64,000 nucleotides of DNA from Sisyra terminalis (lineage: Eukaryota > Arthropoda > Insecta > Neuroptera > Sisyridae): assembly GCA_958496175.1 (NCBI GenBank), contig OY292274.1, positions 60,522,630 to 60,586,629 of the forward strand, in the 5' to 3' direction. Position 1 is the stretch's first letter. Each line of letters begins with the position of its first letter. Position numbers and translations under genes: made by a program. Shown piece after piece: positions 12,201 through 24,705 of the stretch. The notes below the pieces were generated by a model that saw nothing but the letters and a program-made list of their open reading frames with translations, did not search any database and was not told the origin of the DNA.

Positions 12201-13827
12201 AGTTGTAACAGTTCGACTCCATCAAGTCCTGCGGTGATGTCATGTCTTACTCCAGCTTCAATCAATAAAATGCATTTTCATTTTCCTGGTTCGTATAATT
12301 TATACGTTCTTATTACTCTATATTTATTTTTCTTGCAATATTCCTTACAGAAGTTGATATTACGTTAGTGACACATCCTTTGGAGGAATTGGCTGAAACT
12401 CAAACGTCTAATGATAGCGATAAAACGATGTCGGCCTGCGGTTCCGGAGGCTCTGGAAGTACGGATTCCGAACGCACTCCTGTTCGTGTTGACTCGCAAG
12501 AGAGTCAAGTTTCTGATGGAGAAATTTTCACCGAACCGGGTCGAGAAAATCAGAGATGGCCCCGACAAAATAGCGTAAGAAATACTTGATGTTCAAAAAA
12601 CTATGATTTTAAAACATTAATGAAAATCAGCTATTACGATTTTAACAATTCCCTATTCTAATATATGAGCAGTTCATGGATTTTTTGTATAAGGATATGC
12701 TTTTTTTGTTATACGCATATTTTTTTACAGCAATTATATATGCGAGAGTGGGACATTCCATTTGATGAAATAAATATTGGAGAAATAATTGGAATTGGGC
12801 GATTTGGTACTGTTTATCGAGGAAATTGGCATGGTGATGTGGCTATTAAAGTGTTAAATATGGATTATTTGGATGACGATAAAGCGTTGGAGGCGTTTAA
12901 GAGTGAAGTGGGTACTTTTCGGAAAACGCGACATGAAAATCTCGTTTTGTTTATGGGAGCGTGTAAAAAGCCACCGAAATTGGCGATTGTCACGAGCTTA
13001 AGTAAGGGGATGACGTTATATACGCATATACATCTACGCAAAGATAAATTCAATATGAACAAAACGACGATAATTGCACAACAAATTTCTCAAGGAATGG
13101 GCTATTTGCATGCCCGAGGAATCATTCACAAAGATTTGAAAAGTAAAAACATTTTTTTGGAAAATGGAAAAGTTGTCATTACCGATTTTGGATTGTTTAG
13201 TGTTACGAAATTATGTTATGGCAATAGGTACTTTATACATCTATTGTTATCATATTAGTGCTTATTTTTTTCTTTTTATTTTGTAGAAAAGGAAATAGTT
13301 TGAATATTCCTCCAGGTTGGTTGTGTTATTTAGCACCAGAAATTGTACGAAGTTTACATGCAAATCAGTCACATCGTCATCACGAACTACCCTTTAGTAA
13401 AGCTTCTGATATTTATGCATTTGGGTACGGGAAGAAAATGTCTAAAATCTAAAATATTATAACTTAATTTATTTCAATTATAGGACGGTGTGGTATGAGC
13501 TTTTGTGTGGTGAATGGCCTTTTAAAGGGCAAGCTCCCGAAGCTGTTATTTGGCAAGTCGGTAAAGGGATGAAACAACCCCTGGCTAATTTGCAAGCATC
13601 ACGAGACGTAAAAGTATGCCTGTCATTAGTATTATTATTAGTTTAAGGATTTAATGCTCATACTTTCATTAAAGGATATTCTCATGTTATGTTGGGGTTT
13701 TCGACCGAATGATCGACCAGATTTTGGGGATTTGTTCAATTTATTGGAAAAATTGCCAAAGAAACGTTTAGCTCGCAGTCCTTCGCATCCAGTGCACCTG
13801 TCTCGGTCGGCCGAATCTGTGTTTTAA
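9259..13827 (+). CDS. ksr: Kinase suppressor of Ras (MAPK scaffold)
   Basis: Scaffold pseudokinase that assembles RAF, MEK and ERK at the membrane. Thirteen exons: 9259-9408, 9494-9776, 10108-10440, 10498-10675, 10734-11437, 11500-11799, 11859-11998, 12174-12288, 12351-12574, 12731-13227, 13287-13424, 13484-13613 and 13675-13827. They give 1114 aa in frame. The N-terminus (about 1-145) is the CA1 coiled-coil/SAM-like region. TKSKSHES resembles the 14-3-3 site of the family. A long Ser/Thr-Pro-rich linker fills about 315-550. A C1 zinc finger lies at about 580-635 (H...CDYC...CREC....HREC...C). HFHFP supplies an FxFP ERK dock. The kinase-like domain (about 815-1090) has [17 protein letters not shown] (HKD instead of HRD), TDFGLF and YLAPE. 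The tail [17 protein letters not shown] matches fly KSR closely. The catalytic lysine is kept, as in fly and worm but not mammalian KSR. Confidence 0.96.
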
Positions 13828-13896
13828 TTGCAGAAAAATGTGTGAATGATTTACATAATTTAAGTATTAATTTAATAGAAATACTTATTTCTAAAA

Positions 13897-13902
13897 AATA
13901 AA
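13897..13902 (+). terminator. Candidate poly(A) signal for KSR
   Basis: AATAAA 70 bp after the KSR stop codon. Other AATAAA-like hexamers follow within the AT-rich 3' region, so longer 3' UTRs are possible. Confidence 0.4.
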
Positions 13903-15136
13903 CTTTATCATCTTTGAGGAATTGAAGTATATTCATACAATATTACTAAGCAATTTGAAATGTATCCAAACACAACGGGTATCATTTCTTTATCCAGATC
14001 TCAGCATTCCTTTTATAGTACGAGAGTAACAATGCTTCCAAAACATTAATTTTAACTATGCCCGATTTTTATGTTCCATGAGCTTTCAAAGTTGTAACAA
14101 ATTTGTTGTCTTAAAAGTTTTGTTTTTGATGCATTGATTACTCTTTTTACACTATTGTAGCGTACATGTCCTTACTCCTTGCCTGAACTTAATTTAATTA
14201 GTTTAAATTTGTACATATTAATTAAACTATTATAGGAAAAACACTGAACAATTTTCCGTGATTAAAATTATACAATTGAATTGATCATGTATTTTACATT
14301 AGATGAAATAAATTACACAAGTGAAAAATATTAATAGTAAATAATTCGTTACGAATTCAATGATGCAAGTTTCTCGTTGCTTTGTTTCAAAATTTCTGAA
14401 TAGTCGGCTTTCAAAAATAAATTGTTAATTTATTATCGAAGAAATTGGATTATTGATTTGATGTAATAAGCTGTGTTTAGTGTACTTTATAAATGAAATG
14501 CAATAAATTGCCTCAATAGCTAGACATAACTTTTATGATCTCTATTTTGCTCATTTTACGATAGATTTTTAAGTTAAGTGAAATTTTTGCTATACAAATA
14601 TGGCAAAAGTAAAGAGCACTGTGATAAAAAATAAAATAATAATTTATTTTTTATTCTACAAATCATGGGGAAGCAATGCTCCCTGGCACGTCTCTGGTTA
14701 TGTCGGTGCTCTTCTAACTGTGTTATATATTGTACATTGAACACAGAAATGTTAAATTTTAGTTAAAAACTGTGTATTTATTTATCTGCATATGTAAATA
14801 TTTGTTAAAAGACTAACCAAAAATATATTGTTATTAATATATGGTACATGAAATAAATTAAATTGAACTACATAATGTTATTGAAACCCCAAAGTTTGTG
14901 TCAGTATTAAAAGTGAACCAATATGGTAATGAGAAATAAAATCAAATTGCAAACTGAAAGAAAATGGTACTAATATTTAAACGCTTTGGGGCTTACGTAA
15001 AGAAACTCGTTTTTATTTTTTTTATTTTAAATAAAATATAAACAAATTGTACAGTGTGACTAAAAATCTATTAAATCTTAGTGTATTTTAATTATATAAG
15101 TCCTAGTGTCTAATTTATTGATTTCAATTATTTTAG
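13903..15136. other. AT-rich region after KSR
   Basis: Probable long 3' UTR or spacer of KSR. I see no open frame, RNA gene or repeat that stands out. Confidence 0.4.
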
Positions 15137-15248
15137 GAATGGAAAAATTGTGAATTGTAAAACAGTTTATTTTCCGGGAGCTGATGGTTGTGTTAATAAT
15201 TTGGATTGGGGAAGTTGGATAGTATTGGATTATGCTCGTGGAAATTAA
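15137..15248 (+). CDS. Orphan exon-like open frame
   Basis: After a consensus acceptor (TTTTAG at 15131-15136) one frame stays open for 36 codons to TAA. It begins NGKIVNCKTVYFPGADG and contains NNLDWGSWIVLDYARGN. The composition (W, C, G, D) looks more like protein than the surrounding AT-rich DNA. No donor exon or ATG is found nearby. It might be an alternative last exon of KSR, the relic of a lost gene, or chance. I do not recognise a family. Confidence 0.25.
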
Positions 15249-16280
15249 ACTGTTGAAAATTTAGTAAACTTTATTTATTTTAATGGCTGTGATTTTGGCT
15301 ACAGGGTAAAACAAACTACTTGACGCAGTATAGGCCTAAAATATACTGATTTAAAAAAATGTAGACCATTTTTTTGGTTAGAAGAGGGCTAGGATATTGC
15401 GTATTAACAGTAGCCTGTTAAGTAATTTCTTTGCAAAATTATACTTTATTTTTTATGAAAAAAAAAATTTGAGGAGTGTTGAGGAATTTTACAAATTATT
15501 TGAAAATTCTAGTCTTATTTTAATGGAAAGAAAAACAAAATGTTGCATTTTTTAATTTTATTATGTACTATCGTTAAGCCTGTATAATTACTTGTAGGAT
15601 ACCTTTGCAATATAAGAGAAAAACTAGGTTTTCTCAATCTCATAACGAAATTGGTTGGAAAGACAACTACTTGCTTATATAATTGTAAATACATAATATG
15701 ATAAATAGTTATTCTGCACTTAAAAATGTTTAAAATAAATATCTATTTAAAATAACAGTTTCGTGGAAATATTATTCGAATTTTTCAGATTCGATATTTT
15801 TATATATTATAGAAGAACCATAGATATGGCTGTGCGTTTCGTTATGTAAAGTGTAATTAATATTACCTACTTATCAGCTACTTATAGATCAGGTAAGAAC
15901 TTAAATCATTTTATGAAACAGTGGTAGTTGCAGATTTATTATCTTCATCAGTTATATTATAATTTACAGGTGTTAAGTACCTATAAGAAAAACAAAATTT
16001 TTAATGCAATTGGTTCTTGAAGAATTTGAGAGCAGTAATAATTAAGATATACTTGTTAAGCTTGTTAAGCTCTTTTTTTACAATATTAATGTTTGAACTT
16101 ACAACAATGAAAAACAGAAGCTTCCATTGATTGTCTGTTTGAGGTCGCCACATTCCGACCCATGTACAATACGTATGCGTGTGATAATTGGCATTTGTCG
16201 AATTTGACACTTATATTTATAAATCCGTCATCGATATTGAATTAAAAGAATTTATAAGAAGTTAAATAAATGTAGAAAAA
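15249..16280. other. Spacer and HID1 promoter region
   Basis: Contains the 5' flank of HID1. A minus-strand stretch at about 16098-16207 is open and ends at a good GTAAGT donor, but lacks an ATG start, so I do not call it a gene. No TATA box is clearly placed for HID1. Confidence 0.4.
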
Positions 16281-19200
16281 ATGGGAAATAGTGACACAAA
16301 ATTGAATTTTCGTAAGGCAGTCGTTCAGTTAACTTCAAAAACTCAGGTAACTATTGATTATCATTTAAAAACATAAATGTAATTGCTGACATAACGTATG
16401 GTTGTTATGCGACGAAAAAAAATTAAAAAAATAATTAACTTTCAATAAAATTTGCGTTAACTTTAAGTTAATTTAAAATATTTCAGCCAATTGATCCAAG
16501 TGACGAAGCGTTTTGGGAGCAATTTTGGTCAGAAAATGTTACAAACGTCCAAGATGTGTTCACGTTGGTTCCAGCTCGGGAAATTCGTGCATTGCGTGAA
16601 GAAGCACCCACCAATTTAGCGACTCTTTGTTACAAAGCTGTCGAGAAACTGGTGAAAGCTGTCGATAACAGTTGCCGAACCCAACAAGAACAGCAAACTG
16701 GTATTTTTCAAGATAAATGACTTAGACAATGTTTTCTTGATTGTAACAAAAATGCTTTAGTTTTGAATTGTGCTCGACTTCTAACCAGAATATTGCCGTA
16801 TATATTCGAGGATCCGGAATGGAGAGGTTTTTTTTGGTCATCGTTGCCGAGCCAAAATGAAGAAGAAGAGGAGTCAATGCCTTTAGCTCAATCGCTAATT
16901 AACGCGATTTGTGTTAGTTAATATTGACCCGCTTTGCTTCCGCTTTATTGTTTAGTTGGTTTAGGTAAATTGCTCGAATCCAAATGTTCAGAATCAATTG
17001 TTAGAAGTTTTTAAAAAATGCGTAGTATGACGTCACCAATTGGAAGAAACAGCCTGAGGTTATTCAGCAACAGCTTAACATTTTACGTTTTAATGTTTTC
17101 TTTTTCTTTCTTATATATTGTAAAGTTACACTTGTGGACTTAACACAATATGCTGTTTGTATCAATTGGTAAACATCACACCCGAGATCTTTTTTGCTAA
17201 ATTTCAAACAGTTGATTTTCGAACAGTTTACCTACCTCCATTTGCACTAATAGCTACTTTCTTACTTACTACTTTTTGCGAATAATGAGAAATTTTCATT
17301 TCCAGGACTTATTATTTTGTCCAGATTTTACAGTTGTTGGAAGCAGGAAATCAGGACCGGTAATAAAATGAAGGAAAAATTTGCCTTGAAAAATCAATAA
17401 CCCTAATACTAATATTTTAGGATAAAGCCGAGGATTTAAGTGCGATTGATAGTTGTGAATATATTTGGGAAGCTGGCGTTGGTTTTGCCCATTCAGCGAC
17501 ACGATATCCTGTTTTGGATCAAAATCGAACCGAATTGTTAAAGTTATTATTGACATGTTTCAGCGAAACAATGTACCAGCCTCCATCTGATCTCAGTTCT
17601 ACTCCCAACCGTTGGATTGCGTATTTTATTTTTCATTTTTAATCATTCCCAAATGTTATCCGTAAGTGCTTTTAGGTATCTAACAAGCGCAGAAAATCGA
17701 CATGCTTTACCAATGTTTACGTCGTTGCTAAATACTGTCTGTGCTTACGATCCTGTGGGATTAGGTGTTCCTTACAATCACTTGTTATTTTCGGATTCTT
17801 TAGAGCCTTTAGTCGACACTGCGTTACAAATTTTAATAGTGACATTGGATCACGATACCAGTTCAATGGATGGAGATGATGTAATGACAATGTTTTTCAA
17901 AAATTTTTAACCTACGTATTTCGACTGCCATGCGTCTTAATTGTTGGTAAAAGTCAATCATATCGTACACCATGAAGTGAAAAAATCCACGATATTTTGA
18001 TAGTTTAATTCTTATATTCAACTAAAGTTGATTTTTTAGTGTTAATTGCATGGAAGTCGAAATACGTTTAATCAATTCAACAATCAAATATTTAAAGGTC
18101 GAATAATTTTATTGGTTCAATTAAATTTGTTATAGAGTTCTACTCCCGATAATTTATTTATTAATTATTTGTCTCGAATACATCGTGACGAAGATTTTGT
18201 ATTTATTTTGCGAGGAGTCACTCGACTGTTAAACAATCCTCTGTTGCAAACCTATTTGCCTAATTCCACCAAAAAAGTGCATTTTCACCAAGAGTTGCTT
18301 GTCTTCTTTTGGAAAATGTGTGATTATAACAAGGTAGAAAAAGAAATTAAAAGACGTGGGAGGATTTTATCAGTTGGTTTTTTTTTTTAGAAATTTCTTT
18401 ATTATGTATTAAAAAGCAGTGATGTACTTGAGGTGTTGGTTCCAATTTTGTACCATTTGAACGATTCGCGTGCTGATCAATGTATGTATGCATTTAATTT
18501 AATAATTATTGAATTAATTTTCCAAGAAATTGTAGCTCGAGTTGGTTTGATGCATATTGGAGTTTTTATTTTGCTTTTGTTATCTGGTGAACGCAATTTT
18601 GGAGTGCGTTTAAATAAGCCATATACGGCTACTATTCCCATGGACATTCCAGTGTTTTCGGGCACTCATGCCGATTTGTTGGTGACTGTTTTCCATAAAA
18701 TTATTACGACAGGACATCAACGACTTCAGCCGTTATTTGATTGCTTGCTTACAATTCTAGTCAATGGTAAGAATTTCATTGGTGTTGGAAAAATGTAATA
18801 ATTATTTTTTCATTTTAGTGTCTCCATATTTGAAAACGTTATCGATGGTCGCAAGTACTAAATTGTTGCACTTGTTAGAAGCATTTAGTACACCTTGGTT
18901 TTTGTTTTCATCACCCACCAATCATCACCTGGTCTTCTTTTTGCTAGAGATTTTCAATAATATTATTCAATATCAGTTTGACGGTATGTTACAATAGCTA
19001 AAACGCGAAATTTTCAGTAGAAAGTGTTAACTCACTTTTTAACAGGAAAGTTTTGGATTTTTTTTAAAAAAATGAGTTAACACTTTCTTATACTGAAGAC
19101 CTCAATTGTAGCTCAATTTATTGGTTTGGATTTATTAATTATAGGTAATTCCAATTTGGTTTATACGATTATTCGTAAGAGGCAAGTATTTCACGCGTTG

Positions 19201-21079
19201 GCCAATTTGCCAGCGGATTATGGGACGATTTCGCGGTCGTTAAATCGACGTAGTCGTCGCAACCTGTCCGAATCCGGAAGCGGTATTCGAGATTCAGTTG
19301 ATGGAGATCGAGCCATGAGCCCTGAAATACCTATGGAAGGGTCACATCCAGCCTTACCAGCCCAACCAGGAACGTTGAAAGCGTCGTTACCCGATACACC
19401 ACAAATTGCACAAATGACTGAACGCGAAAGTGCCCATCCGTCGATTCCGCCTGTTGCAAGTTTGAATCTTAGCCCCACAAATCACGAAACAACCAGCGTT
19501 AGTGAGCAATTGGAAACCTCACGACCGGAATTAGAAAAGAGGAATTCAGATGCATTTGCTTCGCCGATAGACCTTGTAGGTTTATTAATTTAATTTTTGT
19601 CAATTCAATTTTGTTTAATTTTTCACAACATGGCTTTTTGCACTTTATGTTTATTAATTATGTGAAATATTTTAGCCTTTAACACCCGATTCACCAACAT
19701 CATCAATTAAATCAAACTCGTCACAAAAATTGGAATCTCCTACAAAAGAGCAAAGCAACAATACGATTAAACATACAGTGAATACTGTAAGTGTTTAAAT
19801 CGCATTCTGGTTGCGTTTTTCGAAAAGGTTTTAGTCGAATAAGCGTAATAAAATGACTAAATTAATAGAATTATTACAAAAATATTGGTAGAAAAAACCA
19901 CTAAGGCAGATTTATTAAGCTTATTTGCCTATATCCTTAAATCGTTTTTAATCCCACTTAAAGGTTTTTAAAATACACAAGTGACTTATATAATACAAAC
20001 TATTCAGAATATTTGAGGAACAAAAGCAGGAATGACAAACTCAAATACTTAATTATGAATTTACATTTCATGCATCTAATGGTAATAATTTACTAGAGAA
20101 CATACTGTAGAGTCTGCAATACTTACACAAACAAAAAGAGCAAATTCAAATATTCTACGTTACGTATTTTTTTAAATGGAGTTTCTTGTGTATTTTATAA
20201 ACCTTAGTATAACAAATGGTGCATTCGTTTTGGACGCTTCCGTACTGTCATTTTATTAAGAGTTGTTTTTGACTTTCATTTTGGCCTGATGCTTATCGAT
20301 GCTTTGGTTAGCAGAATCATTGGCTCGTTATAAATAGCAAAAACAAAACCCTATGCAATTTTAACAGTTGTTTTTTATTCTATAACGAAACATTTGAAAT
20401 TATTTGGAAAAAACCGAAATTTTTTTTTAAAGAATTAGACAATATTTAAAAGTATAAACGCTGAGAGCATGGAAGTGTTCAAGATGAGTACATTCTGTAA
20501 GACGTTGTGGGCTTAAAACAACTGTTCTTCTTTAATTTTAATGTAATTAATTTTTTTTTAATTCCCTTTTGTAGAAGAATAGTATTCGAGTAACTTGTGA
20601 GAAAACCTTAAATAATGGTCAGTGGGTTCCGTCCGCCGAATGGGTACACTCTTGGAAGAGTAAACTCCCATTGCAAACAATTATGCGGCTTTTGCAAGTG
20701 TTAGTACCGCAAGTCGAGAAAATTTGCATTGATAAGTAAGGGATGTTTTTTTTTTAAATTTTATTTATTTCATATTTTTTTTTTCTGTGCTTGTATAGAG
20801 GATTGACTGATGAAAGTGAAATTTTGAAATTTTTACAACATGGTACATTGGTCGGTTTATTGCCTGTTCCGCATCCAATTCTTATACGGAAGTACCAAGC
20901 GAATGCAGGAACAACCACATGGTTCCGGACTTATATGTGGGGAGTGATTTATTTACGGTAAAGAAAAAAAAAAGAATTTATCGTTAGTGTAACTAATATA
21001 ATTGTTTTTCTTTAGCAATATGGATCCTCCAATTTGGTACGATACTGATGTGAAACTATTTGAAATTCAACGTGTTTAA
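16281..21079 (+). CDS. HID1: HID1, Golgi / dense-core vesicle sorting protein
   Basis: Peripheral Golgi protein of the HID1/dymeclin family. It acts in trans-Golgi sorting and dense-core vesicle biogenesis. Fifteen exons: 16281-16346, 16487-16700, 16761-16912, 17306-17359, 17421-17620, 17676-17880, 18136-18333, 18391-18481, 18536-18766, 18819-18983, 19145-19575, 19676-19786, 20575-20735, 20799-20957 and 21016-21079. They give 833 aa in frame. The start MGNSDTKLNFRKA has the Gly2 and downstream residues of an N-myristoylation signal, as in vertebrate HID1. Conserved blocks include LPYIFEDPEWRGFFWS, LPNSTKKVHFHQELLV, LLLLSGERNFGVRLNKPY, NHHLVFFLLE and YDTDVKLFEIQRV at the C-terminus. The exon at 19145-19575 holds a variable, probably disordered linker. 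Intron 13 (788 bp) is the longest. Confidence 0.97.
19013..19094. repeat. Long hairpin inside HID1 intron 10
   Basis: AGAAAGTGTTAACTCA (19019-19034) is perfectly complementary to TGAGTTAACACTTTCT (19073-19088). The stem is extended inward by T and A runs and outward by a TTCAGT match, so the fold covers about 80 nt. It fills half of a 161 bp intron. It could be a small inverted-repeat transposon remnant, a microRNA-like hairpin, or a splicing-aid structure. Confidence 0.6.
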
Positions 21080-24000
21080 TTTAAGAAAAAAAAAAGATTA
21101 ACCAAAAATATATGTATCTGATATATATGAAATATTTATTATGAGTAATTTGTACTTATTAGATTTGAAAATAATTTGGTAAAAATTATAATGCTATTGC
21201 TATATTAATATATTCGATTAAAATTATATTATTTAATGGAAAATGTTGTTTTATTCTGTAGATTGTACACCTTTATTTCAGGTCTTAAACAATAGAAAAA
21301 AATATTAGTTTATATTTGGACATAAATTTAATTGAAACGGATGCTTTAAAATGGACTATAGACATACCTTTGCCATTAGTTTATTGCTGATCGTAGTGAT
21401 ATTCTAAAAAATGCATTTAAAGACTTATACATAGAAGTAAATGTACACATTGATTTCTAATCCACTGTGGCCCGTAATGGGTCATCACCATGAACTGGTC
21501 ATTCTGGATCAATGTGGATTATGCGATCATTCTGGATCAATTAATTGGGACAGTCTGTATTTATGTAAAAAAATACCGTAAGACAACGATTACTATGTTA
21601 TTACTCATATAAATGTACTGTTAGATAAACCTTTTATTATATAAGCAATAATTTTTTTTATATTATGTTTATTGTATTTATATACGTTTATTATATGATT
21701 CAATCTCCCTTATTTGTTAATACGAGTTTAGTTATGTATCCCTTAGATCCCTTACCTTATAGGCCTTATAGTTTACCCTCTTTTGATTTTGTCAAAGGGT
21801 AGGCAATAATCAATACATGTAGGTATGATTTAATAAATAGCAGCAATATCCTAAATATCAAAGCTCACGTAAAAGAAAGCTCAGTAAAAATATTTTATTT
21901 GGAATTAAGAGCAATTAGCAAATAGATTTTTTTTCAGATACTTTCAAAGTTATAAAATGACATTTTGAGACTAAAGTCCCTTTAAAATTATGTTTTGTAA
22001 TTTTCTTATTAATTATAAAGATTTAGCATATTATGGAATGGTTAAAAAATAAATAATTATTTAAGGCTTGTAAATTGGTAATTTTTTTTGTGCACCTGAT
22101 ACGTGTAAAATGAAAAAAAAATTGTAATAATATTTTGTAAAACTAAAAATAAACTATGAAATATGAATGAATATGTAGTTTGAGATGTACAACAATTCCA
22201 CATGAGTGTTCTGTAGATATGCAATGATTTTAATTTTTTCTTAAACAATATATCTTTACACTAAATGAACATTCTAAGAAAAATTGTATTCAGGTTCGCG
22301 ATTTATTAGTTTTTAATGAGGAGAAAAATAGAAAGAAACATTTACTTATTTAAAATTAGACGTGAAAGTATGATAAGCTGTTTAAATGAAATATTTTCGG
22401 ATAATTATTTGCATTTTTCTTGTTGCAATAAACATTTTTCAAGAAAAAAAATCATTCATGAAATAAAAGAAATTAATATCTTTAGATAACATTATTGTAT
22501 ACCATTGTGTGTATTTGTGAATGAAATATAACATTAAAAGATTTTAATCAAACCTTAATGAGTTTAAACAAAGAATATATAGTTTACAGATGCATAAAAA
22601 TAGTTATATGAAATCATATAAGGAAAATACAGTAAAATAAAGCAATCAAATTGTAACTTATTGAAACTTCAATTTATTTGGAATATAAAATATTGTAGAT
22701 CAATGGTTAATATTATAATACATTAAATGAAATAGGATTATATATAGGTATATGCCATAAATATTACTTGAACCCAGTTCTTCCTCAAAACCCATTTTTT
22801 GACGCTAAGTATTTACTATAGCATTAAATATTCAATCACTACAAAAATGTTTAACAAAATATTTTTTTTCTAATAAACTTTAACAACAAAAATAAAATAT
22901 ACTTCAAATCAGGTTTAAATACAATAAATAGAATAACACGTAGACGTTTTCATTTGATTCGGTTCAATCGAATAGTACCGTAAACTCTTTTTATACATAA
23001 ACATGTTTAAGTATGCAAGAAGAATTGATGATATAATACTCAATGAAACCGAATATATAAATATACGTATAATTGTGAAAGACTCTAAGGCGACCAAATT
23101 TATAAATATGTATTGATGATTATTACCTTCAAGTTCTAATTTGTTGATTATTTTAATCTTTGAAGTGCCTATTAATCATTATTTTTATTTTTCTTTTTGT
23201 ATAATTAAATTATCTAATTAACAATAAGAAAATTGTGGAAACTATGGAGGTTTATTATCTAGCGTATTTTTCAAAAAAATATATTGCTTTTATTCAAGCT
23301 TTTTAGTTATTGTTTCGATAGCTTTTGATGCAAAATGGCATGAATTTTCACATGAAATTTCGAATAATATTATTATATAAAAGTTACAAGAGTAAACTGT
23401 TGTCTTTAACTTAAGGTAAATTATTCAGAATATCTAATACAGTTTTTTTCAAATGATAATATATTGTGACGTCGTATGTAAAGGAATTCAGACGAATTAA
23501 TTTAAGCCTACCGATTGTCTTAGCAATTTTTCAAAAATTCAAAAACGCCCAATAAATTCCGATAAATTACGCTTTATTTGAAGTTCTTTTTTATAAATGA
23601 GTCTAATAATACAGAAATGCGGAACATGCAAAAGATATTCGATAATTTACCGGATTTTTTAATTAGCGCAATGCGGTTTTTTTACTACAATTACAGGATG
23701 GTTCTTCAGATTTAAGATGGGTTGGCCGCCTTAGTTTGCTTTAGTATGATTGATAACAGAGCATGATTAATAATGAGAATACTCCCCTTATTCTGAATTT
23801 TTAAGGAGAATTTCCATTTACATTAGGGATAATCCTCTTTTTTAGTTTATTATCCATTCAGGTTCAACTTACTAGGTCTGATTGAAAACTGGACAAAGTT
23901 GAACTTTGTCAAAATTTGGTTAAAATTAAATATCTACAATTAAAAAAATAACTAACTTATTGATTCTATAATAAGAAAATATTGTAAAAAAATTATAACA

Positions 24001-24705
24001 TTCAGTATTTCATACACGAAAGCTTTCTACAAAACGTATACATATTATTAAACTGTTCTATTGAATAATTTATTGATTATATAATTTCATATTTATTTAT
24101 TTTTTTGTTGTTGTATTGGTGATACATAGTTTTTAAAAATTATTTTATCACAGATCTCTAGTGTGCAGTTTAAATTAACCGAACTATTTCGATCGGCCAA
24201 TTTAATAGACCTAAACGTGATTACGATTATTTCTTAAATTCATATCACACAAATCAAGTCAAGCTTTACCTCTTTAAATTCGATATTTCCAATTGAGAAA
24301 ATGCAAAACTAAATTTTTAATCTCCAACAGACATTGTATCATGAAATGCTTCCAATTCTACGACTAAAATACATGTAACAACCACAAATGCGATTTGCTT
24401 TTGCCTTCCATATTGAAAGCTTCAATTTTTAGCTTGCTTGCTTTAAATTCCGTAAAAAAATTAATTCTTAAGTAAATTTTATAAAAATTATACACAGATT
24501 TGTCACATAAGTTTTCTGGTTGAATCAATTTACTTGTTATTGAAACAGCTAGAAAAGCTGTAACTTTACATGTAAATTTAGAGTATGTTTTCGAAAACTT
24601 ATGGAACATTCTGAATAATATATCAAAGTCGAATATTTCTTGTACGTATAATGTAAATATATAATATATAAGTAATAATATCATTAATTTTGTTTTGAAA
24701 AAGGC
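21080..24705. other. AT-rich intergenic region
   Basis: 3.6 kb between the convergent ends of HID1 and the PPxY membrane protein gene. It contains long A and T runs. A 15-bp direct repeat, TCATTCTGGATCAAT, occurs at 21499-21513 and again at 21527-21541. No gene can be supported. Confidence 0.5.

Noticed and set aside
16098..16207. Minus-strand frame before HID1 ending at a GTAAGT donor
   Set aside because: Opens with GTG preceded by a stop and has no ATG in a useful place. No family similarity.
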